Shown here one piece after another: positions 16,891 through 25,275 of a stretch of DNA of 57,774 nt; the stretch's first letter is position 1; each line of letters opens with the position of its first letter. The notes under the pieces were generated by a model. That model worked only from the letters and a program-made list of their open reading frames with translations, made no database searches and was not told the DNA's origin. Where the stretch lies: NCBI GenBank assembly GCA_035574175.1, contig DATLZB010000229.1:1-57774 (forward strand). The letters run 5' to 3'. The position numbers were made by a program, and so were the translations under genes. This DNA is from DATLZB01 sp035574175. GTDB taxonomy: Bacteria; Pseudomonadota; Alphaproteobacteria; Rhizobiales; Hyphomicrobiaceae.

Positions 16891-17673
16891 CTATTGCCCG
16901 CCGAGTTTGAGGTTCTGCAGACTGGCCAGCAGCCCCGAGCCCAGCCCGTACTCGATCGGCTGACCGACGATGATCGTGGGGGCGGCCGGGGGCTGCGTGG
17001 GGTTCTCGATCTCCCACAGGCTGGTAAAACGGTTAAGGAAGGTGCGGAGCTTGGCTGGATCCTTCAGGTCCGCCAGATCCAGACGTTCCTCTATGAGAGC
17101 AGCCTGGCGGTCGATATCGAGGGCGGAGGTGGCGGGGGGGAGGCCAAGCGCGATCTGTGTCACCTTGAGGAGCGCGGGGTCGGCGAGAATGGCGAGGGCG
17201 CTGGTGATCGTGGGCGCCTTGCGCTCGAAATAAAGGGCGAGCCTAACGCCCTGGTTGTGACGGCCGCTGTCCTCTTCCAAGATCTGGCGGACGTACTTGT
17301 CGACCGTGCCCTGCCGGGTGCGCTCGAAGATGGTCGTCACCTCGCCGTGACGGGCGAAGTTGAACGTTTCGGCGAACTCGCGGTAACGGGGATCGGTCAG
17401 CTTGTTGGCGAAGCTTTCGCGGTTGTCGATGCCTTCGGTCAATACCTTGCGCATGAAACCCTTCGCGAAGGTCATGTCCTCAAGTCCGAAGGCCTTCATG
17501 GCGAAGGCGAATATGCGCTGATTGCCGAGAAAATCGTCGATCGACTTAATCTTCTCGATGTTGGCGAGGTAGTACTCGGTCTCGCGCGCCACTTGGGGTT
17601 TGGCCGCGGTCACGCTCAGGAACCGCGGAAGGTCGCGCGCAATCTGCATGTAGCTGGCGGTGGTCGTCAGCAC
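16891..17673 (-). CDS. DUF1217-family flagellar-locus protein
   Basis: A 260-residue helical protein. Repeated short motifs (YYLANIEKIKSIDDFLGN, then FANKLTDPRYREFAETFNF) are those of the DUF1217 family, which occurs beside flgF in many rhizobia. Its molecular role is not established to my knowledge. I start at GTG 17673 because GGAGGGG (17682-17688) sits eight bases before it, and the alternative GTG at 17694 has no such site. It leads the leftward unit DUF1217-flgF-fliI and is divergent from motA. Confidence 0.8.
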   Translation of the reverse strand: MLTTTASYMQIARDLPRFLSVTAAKPQVARETEYYLANIEKIKSIDDFLGNQRIFAFAMKAFGLEDMTFAKGFMRKVLTEGIDNRESFANKLTDPRYREFAETFNFARHGEVTTIFERTRQGTVDKYVRQILEEDSGRHNQGVRLALYFERKAPTITSALAILADPALLKVTQIALGLPPATSALDIDRQAALIEERLDLADLKDPAKLRTFLNRFTSLWEIENPTQPPAAPTIIVGQPIEYGLGSGLLASLQNLKLGGQ

Positions 17674-17681
17674 GGCAGTGG

Positions 17682-17688
17682 CCCCTCC
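17682..17688 (-). promoter_or_regulatory. ribosome binding site deciding the DUF1217 start
   Basis: GGAGGGG on the minus strand, eight bases upstream of GTG 17673. It lies inside the longer open frame that begins at 17694, so it favours the shorter protein. Confidence 0.6.
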
Positions 17689-17841
17689 GAGCACTGAGTT
17701 TCCGCGAGCGTGCCGCGCCGGCCTTGCCTGAGGCTGGCGTCACACTCCCTGGCCCCGGGGCGATGCGCCGTGCCAATCAGGCTCGCACAAGGATGAAGCG
17801 CTTTAGAGAGAACTCAAGCAGGTGGCAGACGGGACAGGCAC

Positions 17842-18729
17842 GTGACCATCATCGTCGGGCTGATCATCACGCTGGGATGTCTCCTGGGCGGGTTCGTCGC
17901 CATGGGGGGCCATGTCTATGTAATCTGGCAGCCGTGGGAATACGTGATCATTTGCGGCTCGGCGCTCGGCACGTTCGTCGTCGCCAATCCGATGAAGACG
18001 ATCAAGGACACGGGCAAGGGCGCTGTGGAGGCGTTCAAAAACGCCATCCCGACAAGACGGGAGTACCTCGATGTGCTCGCCGTCCTCTATTCGCTGATGC
18101 GCGAGTTGCGGAGCAAGCCGCGCAACGAAGTCGAGGGACATATCGACAATCCGACGGAGTCTCCGATCTTCCAACGGTTTCCGAGCGTTCTCAAGAACGG
18201 GGACCTGATGGCGTTCATCTGCGACTACTGCCGACTGATCATCATCGGCAATGCGCGCACGCATGAAATCGAGGCGCTGATGGACGAGGAGATACAAACC
18301 ATCCGCAACGATAAGCTCAAGGCCTACCACTCGATGGTTACCATCTCGGAAGCGTTCCCGGCACTCGGCATCGTGGCTGCCGTGCTCGGCGTCATCAAGG
18401 CGATGGGTGCGCTGGACCAGTCGCCGGAAATCCTTGGCCATCTGATCGGCGCTGCGCTGGTCGGCACCTTCGCCGGCATATTTTTCTCGTATGCCGTGGT
18501 GTCTCCGATCGCAAACAAGATCAAGACGGTGCGCGAGAAGAAGCTGCGCCTCTATGTGATCGTCAAGCAAACGCTTCTCGCGTTCATGAACGGGGCCATG
18601 CCGCAGATCGCGCTGGAACACGGACGCAAGACCATCTCTGCCTACGAGCGACCGTCGATCGACGAGGTCGAGCAGGAGACGTTTGCGGTGAATGCCGGTG
18701 GCGACGTCGAGCAGAAAAGGGCAGCGTGA
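17842..18729 (+). CDS. motA: flagellar motor stator protein MotA
   Basis: A 295-residue inner-membrane proton-channel subunit. Four hydrophobic helices are visible: about 2-20, 30-48, 165-185 and 195-220 (EAFPALGIVAAVLGVIKAMG, then GTFAGIFFSYAVVSPIANKI). The cytoplasmic loop carries the charged residues (MRELRSK, NEVEGHI) that act on FliG. The start is GTG. It opens the long rightward operon with fliM six bases downstream. Its partner MotB is encoded 15 kb away, next to motC, as in rhizobia with split mot genes. Confidence 0.96.
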   Translation: MTIIVGLIITLGCLLGGFVAMGGHVYVIWQPWEYVIICGSALGTFVVANPMKTIKDTGKGAVEAFKNAIPTRREYLDVLAVLYSLMRELRSKPRNEVEGHIDNPTESPIFQRFPSVLKNGDLMAFICDYCRLIIIGNARTHEIEALMDEEIQTIRNDKLKAYHSMVTISEAFPALGIVAAVLGVIKAMGALDQSPEILGHLIGAALVGTFAGIFFSYAVVSPIANKIKTVREKKLRLYVIVKQTLLAFMNGAMPQIALEHGRKTISAYERPSIDEVEQETFAVNAGGDVEQKRAA

Positions 18730-18735
18730 TCGGCG

Positions 18736-19677
18736 ATGGCTCTTCAGAGCGCACAGACGACTTCGCGCAAGGACACCCAAGAAGGTCCATTCGGATCGGC
18801 GCCGAACCTGGTTGAGCGCATGCCCATGCTGCGGGTCGTACTCGATCGCGTCGCGGGGCTCTGCACGGAGAATCTGCGCGGCGCGTCGACCCAGCCGGCC
18901 CACATTCTGCTCAAGGGTATCGACGTGGGTCCCGCCGGGGACATGGTTGCCGCCCTGGACGGCGCCTCCATCGTTGGTGTCCTCAACACACCGAAGTGGG
19001 ATTCGCGCCTGCTCGTGGTTGCCGATCGTGCGACCGTCTTCGCGCTGGTCGAAATGTTGCTCGGCGGCGACGGTTCGCAGCCCCCCTACTCAGCCGAGCG
19101 CCCCTTCACGAAACTCGAGACCAAGGTGATGGGTGCCTTTTTCCATCGTGTAGGGCAGGCACTCAGCACAGCCTTCGCCCAGATCGCGGCGACGCCAGTG
19201 GTTGTGGAGGCGTGTTCGGAGCGCTGCGACCTCGATGCGGTCGGCGGCCGCAGCACGCAGGTGGTCCTCGTTAGATTCGGTGTGGAAGTGTGGGACCGTG
19301 CCGGCGAGTTTCTGCTTGCAATCCCCCGTGCGGTTCTCGCGCCGATGCGGGAGGCGCTGTCGCGGGCGACGGCCAAAGACGCACCGAAGATCGATCCCGT
19401 GTGGAGCCAGAGAATCCAGAGCGAGATCAACCGCACCAGTGTTTCCATCAGGGCGGTGCTCGACGAACGCTGGATCACGCTCGGGGAAGTAGCGGACCTC
19501 AAGGTCGGTCAGGTGATGCCACTCAACGCGACGCCGAGCAGCCGAGTGCGGGTGGAGTGCTACGACGAACCGCTTCTGTGGTGCCAGCTCGGCAAATCCA
19601 ACGGCGTCTACACGCTACGTGTCGACGAGTTCATCGATCCGCAACAGGAGTTCATGGACGATATCCTGTTCGGATAG
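18736..19677 (+). CDS. fliM: flagellar motor switch protein FliM
   Basis: A 313-residue C-ring protein. The middle CheC-like domain contains the LLGGDGSQPP segment equivalent to the FliG-binding GGxG motif, and the C-terminal SpoA domain (about 225-300) includes LGEVADLKVGQVMPL. The usual N-terminal CheY-P-binding peptide (LSQxEIDALL) is not visible; the N-terminus instead reads MALQSAQTTSRKDT. The last residues (QQEFMDDILFG) form an acidic hydrophobic tail. It sits between motA and fliN. Confidence 0.9.
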   Translation: MALQSAQTTSRKDTQEGPFGSAPNLVERMPMLRVVLDRVAGLCTENLRGASTQPAHILLKGIDVGPAGDMVAALDGASIVGVLNTPKWDSRLLVVADRATVFALVEMLLGGDGSQPPYSAERPFTKLETKVMGAFFHRVGQALSTAFAQIAATPVVVEACSERCDLDAVGGRSTQVVLVRFGVEVWDRAGEFLLAIPRAVLAPMREALSRATAKDAPKIDPVWSQRIQSEINRTSVSIRAVLDERWITLGEVADLKVGQVMPLNATPSSRVRVECYDEPLLWCQLGKSNGVYTLRVDEFIDPQQEFMDDILFG

Positions 19678-19714
19678 CGGACGCAGTCGTGCAATCAAAG
19701 GACGGGTGAAAGAG

Positions 19715-20113
19715 ATGTCGAATCCAGCATCCGCGGTGAAGCCGGCGACGCCGGGGCAGGACTTCGCGACGGAGCGGCTGTCACCGCTCGATCAGCTCGC
19801 CTCCGGCGGCGCAGGACGCCCGTCCACGCCGGAGGCGGCGGCGCCCGCGCGCAACCTGGACATGGTCATGCGCATTCCCGTTTCCGTCAAAGTGGTACTC
19901 GGCTCCGCCACGATGCCGGTCGCGAACTTGGTGGCGCTCGGCAGGGGGGCGGTCATTCCCCTCGATCGCCGCGTCGGCGAGCCCGTAGACGTGGTGGTCA
20001 ACGGTCGAATCGTGGCGCGGGGCGAAGTGGTGGTCATGGACGAGGATGGCTCCCGCTTCGGCGTATCTCTCACGGAAGTGGTTGAGCCGGCAGGTTCGTA
20101 CAAGCCATCCTGA
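19715..20113 (+). CDS. fliN: flagellar motor switch protein FliN
   Basis: A 132-residue C-ring protein with a variable N-terminus (1-50) and a C-terminal SpoA domain: IPVSVKVVLGSATMPVANL, then LDRRVGEPVDVVVNGRIVARGEVV. The ATG at 19715 gives the expected size; the frame continues upstream into fliM but only as shadow. FliN forms the lower rim of the switch and docks FliH for export. Spacing is 37 bases after fliM and five before fliG. Confidence 0.94.
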   Translation: MSNPASAVKPATPGQDFATERLSPLDQLASGGAGRPSTPEAAAPARNLDMVMRIPVSVKVVLGSATMPVANLVALGRGAVIPLDRRVGEPVDVVVNGRIVARGEVVVMDEDGSRFGVSLTEVVEPAGSYKPS

Positions 20114-20118
20114 CCGAT

Positions 20119-21162
20119 ATGAACGCGAGCGCTCAGCCTAAGCCCGCGCCGCCGCCGGCTAGGCCCCTGACCGGGCCGGAAAAGGTCGCGGTCGTGCTGC
20201 TCGCGCTCGAGAAATCGCGCGCAACCCAGCTGCTCAAGCGGTTCGAGCCGAACGAACTGCGCCTGATCACCAAGGCGGCGGCCCAACTGCGGCCGGTGGG
20301 AGCCGCCGATCTCGAGGCGCTGGTCGAGGAATTCGCCAAGCAGTTTTCGAGCGGCGTCAACTTCGTGGGCACACTCGAGGAGGTCGAAAAGCTGCTGGCC
20401 GGGGTCATGACCGAGGACCAGATCGCCGAGGTGATGTCGGACGAACAGCAGCGAAAGGACGTTCCGGTGTGGGAGACGGTTTCCGCGTTGAAGCAGGATG
20501 TCATTGGCGCGTACCTGTCGGGCGAGCATCCCCAGGCTGCCGCGCTCATCCTGTCGCGGATCGACTCGGCTTCGTCGGCAAAAATCATCGCCTCGTTCAC
20601 GGCCGAAGTGCGCAACAGTCTGTTGTGCAGGATGCTCGGCATCAGGTCGGTGGCCGACGACGTGATGCGCGTGGTCGAGCGCGTCGTTTACGAGGATCTG
20701 ACGGCAACGGCCTCCGCGGCCGGGGGCGATGCCCACCTCGGCGTCGCCGACATCCTCAACAAGCTCGACAAGGCGCAGACCGACGAGGTGCTCAAAACCT
20801 TGCACGAGCAGAGGCCGAGCGATGCCAAGGTGCTCAAGGGCATGTTGTTCTCCTTCGAGGACCTGGTGAAGCTCGACGCCAAGACGCGAACCACTCTGTT
20901 CGACCAGGTACCGATCGACCGGCTGGTGTTGGCACTCAAGGGCACCGAAACGGAGTTCCAGGGCGTCATCCTTTCCTCGCTCGCCTCCCGCTCCAAGCGC
21001 ATGGTCGAGGCGGAGCTGCAGGCGGGAAGCTCCGCCTCGCCGCGCGAGGTGGCAGAGGCGAGGCGAGCGATCGTCGACATCGTGCTCAAGATGGCGGCCA
21101 AGGGCGAGATCGTGCTCGATGCCGGAGACGGCAGCGGGGGCGAAGCGGCGCCCGGCAGCTGA
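20119..21162 (+). CDS. fliG: flagellar motor switch protein FliG
   Basis: A 347-residue rotor protein of three armadillo-like helical domains. The N-terminal domain (TGPEKVAVVLLALEK) binds FliF; the middle domain bears the EHPQ motif (GEHPQAAALIL, about 134-144) for FliM binding; the C-terminal torque helix with charged residues lies near 285-300 (DLVKLDAKTRTTLFDQVP precedes it). It follows fliN by five bases. Confidence 0.95.
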   Translation: MNASAQPKPAPPPARPLTGPEKVAVVLLALEKSRATQLLKRFEPNELRLITKAAAQLRPVGAADLEALVEEFAKQFSSGVNFVGTLEEVEKLLAGVMTEDQIAEVMSDEQQRKDVPVWETVSALKQDVIGAYLSGEHPQAAALILSRIDSASSAKIIASFTAEVRNSLLCRMLGIRSVADDVMRVVERVVYEDLTATASAAGGDAHLGVADILNKLDKAQTDEVLKTLHEQRPSDAKVLKGMLFSFEDLVKLDAKTRTTLFDQVPIDRLVLALKGTETEFQGVILSSLASRSKRMVEAELQAGSSASPREVAEARRAIVDIVLKMAAKGEIVLDAGDGSGGEAAPGS

Positions 21163-21178
21163 TTGGAATTGAAGCCCA

Positions 21179-22261
21179 ATGTCGGAGCCACACGACAAGG
21201 AAAGCAGGACCGAGGAACCGACCGAAAAGCGGATCCGCGATGCCATAGAAAAGGGCAATGTTCCGGTTTCGCGAGAAGCCTCGACGTTCGCATCGCTGAT
21301 CGGAATGCTGGTCGTGGCGAGCTTGTTCTTCGGGGGCAGTGTGGCACAGCTTCAAACCTCGCTCGCGTATTTCATCGACAATCCTGGCGGGTGGGCGCTG
21401 GAGAACGGGAGCGATGCAGTGGAGCTATTCCAAATCGTGGGTCTTGAGGCGGGACGGCTTCTCGCACCGGTGCTGGTGGTGCTGACGGTGGCAGGCATTT
21501 CCGCCTCCCTGCTGCAGAACTCGCCAAGCTTCGTCGTCTACCGGATTCGGCCTGATGCTTCACGAGTGTCCCTCGCGAAGGGATGGAGGCGCGTGTTCGG
21601 CGTTCACGGGCAGGTCGAGTTCCTGAGGGCAGCGTTCAAGTTCGCGGTCATCTGTGTCGTGGCCCTCGTGTTGCTGGCTTCGGCGCAGTACGACACGCTT
21701 AATGCCATGTACATGGAGCCCTCGGCACTCGGCGAACTGATACTAGACATGGCAATCCAGGTCATGGCCGGTGTGGCGGTCGCCACCACCATCCTCGTCG
21801 CGGCCGACCTCGTGTGGTCGAGGGTGTCCTGGCAGCGCAACCTCAGGATGACCCGCCAAGAGCTCAAGGACGAGATGAAACAGGCGGACGGCGACCCCAT
21901 CGTCAAAGCTCGCATGCGCTCGTTTGCCCGCGACCGGCTGCGCAAGCGCATGATCGCCCAAGTGCCACGGGCGACGCTCGTCATCGCCAATCCGACGCAC
22001 TATGCGGTGGCGCTGCGCTACGTGCGCGAGGAGGGCGGTGCGCCACTCGTGCTGGCCAAGGGCAAGGACTTGATCGCGCTCAGAATCAGACAGGTCGCAG
22101 AGGAACACGGCATCCCCGTGGTCGTGGACAAACTGTTGGCCCGGTCGCTCTACGATGCGGTCGAAGTCGACCGTTTCATTCCGCCTGAATTCTACAAGGC
22201 CGTCGCTCAGATCATCTTTTTCCTGTTCTCGCGCAGAAAGCAGCAGGCATTGCGAGCATAG
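21179..22261 (+). CDS. flhB: flagellar export switch protein FlhB
   Basis: A 360-residue export-gate protein. It starts EESRTEEPTEKRIRDAIEKG-like, the classic FlhB N-terminus, followed by four hydrophobic helices to about 210. The cytoplasmic domain carries the autocleavage site N-P-T-H (VIANPTHYAVALRY, about 265-278), where cleavage between Asn and Pro allows the switch from hook to filament substrates under FliK control. Sixteen bases follow the fliG stop. Confidence 0.96.
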   Translation: MSEPHDKESRTEEPTEKRIRDAIEKGNVPVSREASTFASLIGMLVVASLFFGGSVAQLQTSLAYFIDNPGGWALENGSDAVELFQIVGLEAGRLLAPVLVVLTVAGISASLLQNSPSFVVYRIRPDASRVSLAKGWRRVFGVHGQVEFLRAAFKFAVICVVALVLLASAQYDTLNAMYMEPSALGELILDMAIQVMAGVAVATTILVAADLVWSRVSWQRNLRMTRQELKDEMKQADGDPIVKARMRSFARDRLRKRMIAQVPRATLVIANPTHYAVALRYVREEGGAPLVLAKGKDLIALRIRQVAEEHGIPVVVDKLLARSLYDAVEVDRFIPPEFYKAVAQIIFFLFSRRKQQALRA

Positions 22262-22272
22262 AGGGGCTCATC

Positions 22273-22731
22273 ATGCGGAAGCCAGGGAACAAGACAACGT
22301 TCGAGCGCGAGAAGGCGCTGGCCGAGGGCTTGCGAGAGGTCGCCTCAGAGCTCAGGCTCGTAGAGGCGAGCGACTACGTCGCGTTCATCCGAACCGGGCA
22401 GTTCGGCAACGTCAGCAGTCTGGTCAGCTCTTCGACGGAGCTGTTCTTCAAGCCTGGAACAGTGCGGTTCGGTTGTTCCGGCGACGTCGACCTCAAGTGG
22501 GACGGTACGCCTTCGATCACCCTCGACATGGAATTCAGCCACATGCAGGTCAATGTGCACTTCCGCCTGCTGCTCGAGGCGCTACAGGCCGGCGTCGAGA
22601 TCGACTACATCAATTTCGAGGGCGCCTCGGCCGATGCCGAGGAGAACACGCAGCGCCTCGTCGCTGCGATCGCGGACGCGCGACTGGTGCCGGTCTCGAA
22701 CAACGCACAACAGGGTGAGATGAGGTCATAA
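22273..22731 (+). CDS. uncharacterised flagellar-operon protein
   Basis: A 152-residue cytoplasmic protein with no signal peptide or membrane segment. I do not recognise the family. An N-terminal helix (EREKALAEGLREVASELRL) is followed by alternating strands and helices, including TVRFGCSGDVDLKWDG, SITLDMEFSHMQVNVHFRLL and VEIDYINFEGASADAEE. It starts 11 bases after flhB inside the motA-to-fliP operon, so a flagellar role is likely by context. It may be a chaperone or assembly factor, but nothing in the sequence proves that. Confidence 0.72.
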   Translation: MRKPGNKTTFEREKALAEGLREVASELRLVEASDYVAFIRTGQFGNVSSLVSSSTELFFKPGTVRFGCSGDVDLKWDGTPSITLDMEFSHMQVNVHFRLLLEALQAGVEIDYINFEGASADAEENTQRLVAAIADARLVPVSNNAQQGEMRS

Positions 22732-22857
22732 GTCGGGTCGCTGAGATGCCCTCCGAGCAGGTGCGCAAACACCTTCATCCCGCAACTCCTCTCACAAGCC
22801 TCGGACAAGATTGGGAGGATATGAAGGGATGGCGGCAGGATGCGGGGGCCGCTCGCC

Positions 22858-23238
22858 ATGGATTCCATCTACCTGTTTGGGCTCGCTTCACGGCATAATC
22901 AGTGGTTGGCCGTCCGGCAGGCGACCATCGCCGGCAATATTGCGAACGCGAACACGCCCGGGTTCAAAGCGCTCGACACGCAGCCGTTCGAGGACGTGTT
23001 GCAATCGACCGCGCTTGCCATGAGGGCGACGCGCCCCACCCATCTTGCGCCGACCCAACGCAACGTTTCCGTCACGGAGGTGGGTGCGGATCAGGGTTGG
23101 GAGACGAGCCACTCGGGCAACACCATCAGCCTGGATCAGGAGTTGCTCAAAGCCGGCGAGGTGAATCGCTCATTTGCGCTTAACGCCAACATTCTCAAAG
23201 CCTTCCACCGCATGTTGCTGATGAGTGTGAAGGGATAG
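22858..23238 (+). CDS. flgB: flagellar proximal rod protein FlgB
   Basis: A 126-residue rod subunit beginning MDSIYLFGLA and carrying the rod motif QATIAGNIANANTPGFKA (about 20-37). The C-terminal rod helix (NRSFALNANILKAFHRMLLM) ends the protein. An in-frame ATG at 22840 would add six residues; homologues normally begin at the MDSIYLF methionine. It opens the flgB-flgC-fliE-flgG rod block and lies 126 bases after the unknown gene. Confidence 0.93.
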   Translation: MDSIYLFGLASRHNQWLAVRQATIAGNIANANTPGFKALDTQPFEDVLQSTALAMRATRPTHLAPTQRNVSVTEVGADQGWETSHSGNTISLDQELLKAGEVNRSFALNANILKAFHRMLLMSVKG

Positions 23239-23242
23239 CGTT

Positions 23243-23662
23243 ATGACCGATCCGCTTGAGGTCACCCTTAAGGTCGCTGCATCGGGCTTGCACGCCCAGT
23301 CGCGACGCCTCACCGTGGTTTCGCAGAACCTTGCCAACGCCGAGGCGACAGGGAAGACGCCCGGCGCCGATCCCTATCGTCGGCAGACGATCAGCTTCAA
23401 TAGCGAGTTCGATGAGGTCATGGGCGCCAACCTGGTAAGGGTAGAGAGCATCGACCTCGACACCGCGCCGTTCCGCATCGAACACAATCCGGGCCATCCC
23501 GCGGCCGACGCCAATGGCTACGTCAAGCTGCCCAACGTCAATATGCTTGTCGAAATGGCGGACATGCGGGAAGCCAACCGGTCCTACCTTGCGAATTTGC
23601 AAGTGATCAAGCAGGCGCGGGAGATGATCTCGATGACCATCGATCTGCTGAGGAGCACATGA
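23243..23662 (+). CDS. flgC: flagellar proximal rod protein FlgC
   Basis: A 139-residue rod subunit. The N-terminal motif is RLTVVSQNLANAEATGK and the segment PYRRQTISF is the FlgC signature. The C-terminal helix includes MLVEMADMREANRSYLANLQ. It starts four bases after flgB and its stop overlaps the fliE start. Confidence 0.95.
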   Translation: MTDPLEVTLKVAASGLHAQSRRLTVVSQNLANAEATGKTPGADPYRRQTISFNSEFDEVMGANLVRVESIDLDTAPFRIEHNPGHPAADANGYVKLPNVNMLVEMADMREANRSYLANLQVIKQAREMISMTIDLLRST

Positions 23663-23988
23663 TGATCGACCCCGTTGGACCGATGGCGAAGGCGGTCGGC
23701 GCGGGCCCAGCCCAATCCGTGGGCGCGGCGGCCGTGTCTGGTGCGACGCGTGCGACTGCCGCTGAAGGGCCGTCTGAATTCAGCGCCGCGCTGGTCGAGG
23801 CGGCGATCGACGCTGCCAATGTGATTAAGGCTGGCGAGGCGGCGGCCATCTCCGGCATCCGCGGTCAGGCATCCGTGCAACAGGTGGTCGAGGCGGTCAT
23901 GGCCGCCGAGCAAACGCTGAGCACGGCGATCGCCATCCGCGACAAGGTCGTATCGGCGTATCTCGAGATCAGCCGTATGCAGATATGA
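23659..23988 (+). CDS. fliE: flagellar MS-ring/rod junction protein FliE
   Basis: A 109-residue protein linking the FliF ring to the rod. The N-terminal third is Ala/Gly-rich and variable; the C-terminal helices (SVQQVVEAVMAAEQTLSTAIAI-like and VSAYLEISRMQI) show the FliE end. The four-base overlap with flgC and ten-base gap to flgG match the conserved flgB-flgC-fliE-flgG order. Confidence 0.93.
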   Translation: MMIDPVGPMAKAVGAGPAQSVGAAAVSGATRATAAEGPSEFSAALVEAAIDAANVIKAGEAAAISGIRGQASVQQVVEAVMAAEQTLSTAIAIRDKVVSAYLEISRMQI

Positions 23989-23998
23989 GGTCCGGGCC

Positions 23999-24784
23999 GT
24001 GAGAGCACTCGCCGTCGCCGCAACCGGCATGAATGCCCAGCAGCTTAACGTGGAGGTGATCGCCAACAACATCGCGAACATCAACACGACCGGGTTCAAG
24101 CGCGCACGAGCCGAGTTCACCGACCTCCTCTACCAAGTCGAGCGCGCGGCCGGCACGCCCAATCGAGGCGGCGGCGAGCCGGTGCCGGAAGGAGCCCGCA
24201 TCGGTCTCGGCGCGCGCACGGCGGCGGTGCGCAATCTGCACCTGCAGGGCGCCATGACCAATACCGGCAACAAGTTCGACCTCGCGCTCAACGGGCGCGG
24301 CTGGTTCCAAGTGACGGGCGCGGACGGAGAGACCTTCTACACGCGGGCCGGCTCGTTCAACAAGAATGCCACCGGCCAGCTGGTCACAATCGACGGCTAT
24401 CTGGTGCAGCCGGCGATCACCGTTCCGACCGAGGCGACCGAGGTGATCATCAACCAAACCGGAGAAGTGTTCGCTCGGGTCGCCAACGGTGAGCTGCAGA
24501 ATCTCGGCCAGCTCACACTCGCCAACTTCGCGAACGAGGTCGGCCTCGATCCGTTGGGAGGCAACCGCTACCGCGAGAGCGCAGCTTCGGGTCCGCCGGT
24601 GATCGGCGTCCCGGGCGATCCGGGATTTGGCACAGTGCATCAGGGCTATCTGGAGAACTCGAACGTCGATCCAGTGAAGGAGATAACCGAGCTTATCTCG
24701 GCACAGCGCGCTTACGAAATGAACTCAAAGGTCATCCAGGCGGCAGACGAAATGTTTGCCACGATCGCAAAAGGGATTCGCTAG
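23999..24784 (+). CDS. flgG: flagellar distal rod protein FlgG
   Basis: A 261-residue rod subunit with GTG start. N-terminal motif: NVEVIANNIANINTTGFKR-like; middle: LALNGRGWFQVTGADGETFYTR; C-terminal helix: ELISAQRAYEMNSKVIQAAD. FlgG makes the distal rod passing through the P and L rings encoded just downstream. Size and motifs are canonical. Confidence 0.96.
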   Translation: MRALAVAATGMNAQQLNVEVIANNIANINTTGFKRARAEFTDLLYQVERAAGTPNRGGGEPVPEGARIGLGARTAAVRNLHLQGAMTNTGNKFDLALNGRGWFQVTGADGETFYTRAGSFNKNATGQLVTIDGYLVQPAITVPTEATEVIINQTGEVFARVANGELQNLGQLTLANFANEVGLDPLGGNRYRESAASGPPVIGVPGDPGFGTVHQGYLENSNVDPVKEITELISAQRAYEMNSKVIQAADEMFATIAKGIR

Positions 24785-24798
24785 CAGGAGGGAAAGCC

Positions 24799-25275
24799 GT
24801 GCGGCTCGGGCGCGCATCGCGAGTGGCGCAAACGGCGCTGGCGGTCGTCTTATGTCTGGTCAGCGTGTTGCCGGCAACCGCGGAAGAGATAGAGCTGCCA
24901 GTGCCGCGAGCCGCTATCTATCCGGGCGACGTGATCGGCGAGGAACACCTCTACGGGCGAATGTTCATCGCGCATACGGTGACCCGCTCGTCAGTTTTCG
25001 AGGCGCGCGAAGACGTCATCGGCAAGGTGGCACGCCGCACGTTGCTGCCGGGTCAGCCGATTCCGGTCTCGGCGGTACGCGACCCTTACGTGGTGGTGCA
25101 GGGAAAGCAGGCGCTGATCGTGTTCAAGTCGGCCGGTCTCACAATCTCCACCTATGGCATGCCGCTGCAGTCGGGCGGCACAGGCGACGTCATCTCGGTG
25201 CGCAATATCGATAGCGGTCTCGTCGTCAAGGGGCGGGTCGAGGCCGACGGCAGCATCCGCGTGGATGGCAGATGA
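24799..25275 (+). CDS. flgA: P-ring assembly chaperone FlgA
   Basis: A 158-residue periplasmic protein with GTG start and a signal peptide (to about residue 30, ending LPATAEE). The SAF-like domain contains RAAIYPGDVIGEEHL and the C-terminal domain has VIVFKSAGLTISTYGMPLQ, then ISVRNIDSGLVVKGRV, which is the usual FlgA ending. FlgA chaperones FlgI; the two genes overlap by four bases. Confidence 0.95.
   Translation: MRLGRASRVAQTALAVVLCLVSVLPATAEEIELPVPRAAIYPGDVIGEEHLYGRMFIAHTVTRSSVFEAREDVIGKVARRTLLPGQPIPVSAVRDPYVVVQGKQALIVFKSAGLTISTYGMPLQSGGTGDVISVRNIDSGLVVKGRVEADGSIRVDGR

Noticed and set aside
19792..21258. 488-codon open frame on the minus strand
   Set aside because: It is antisense to fliN and fliG, both certain by motif and operon context.
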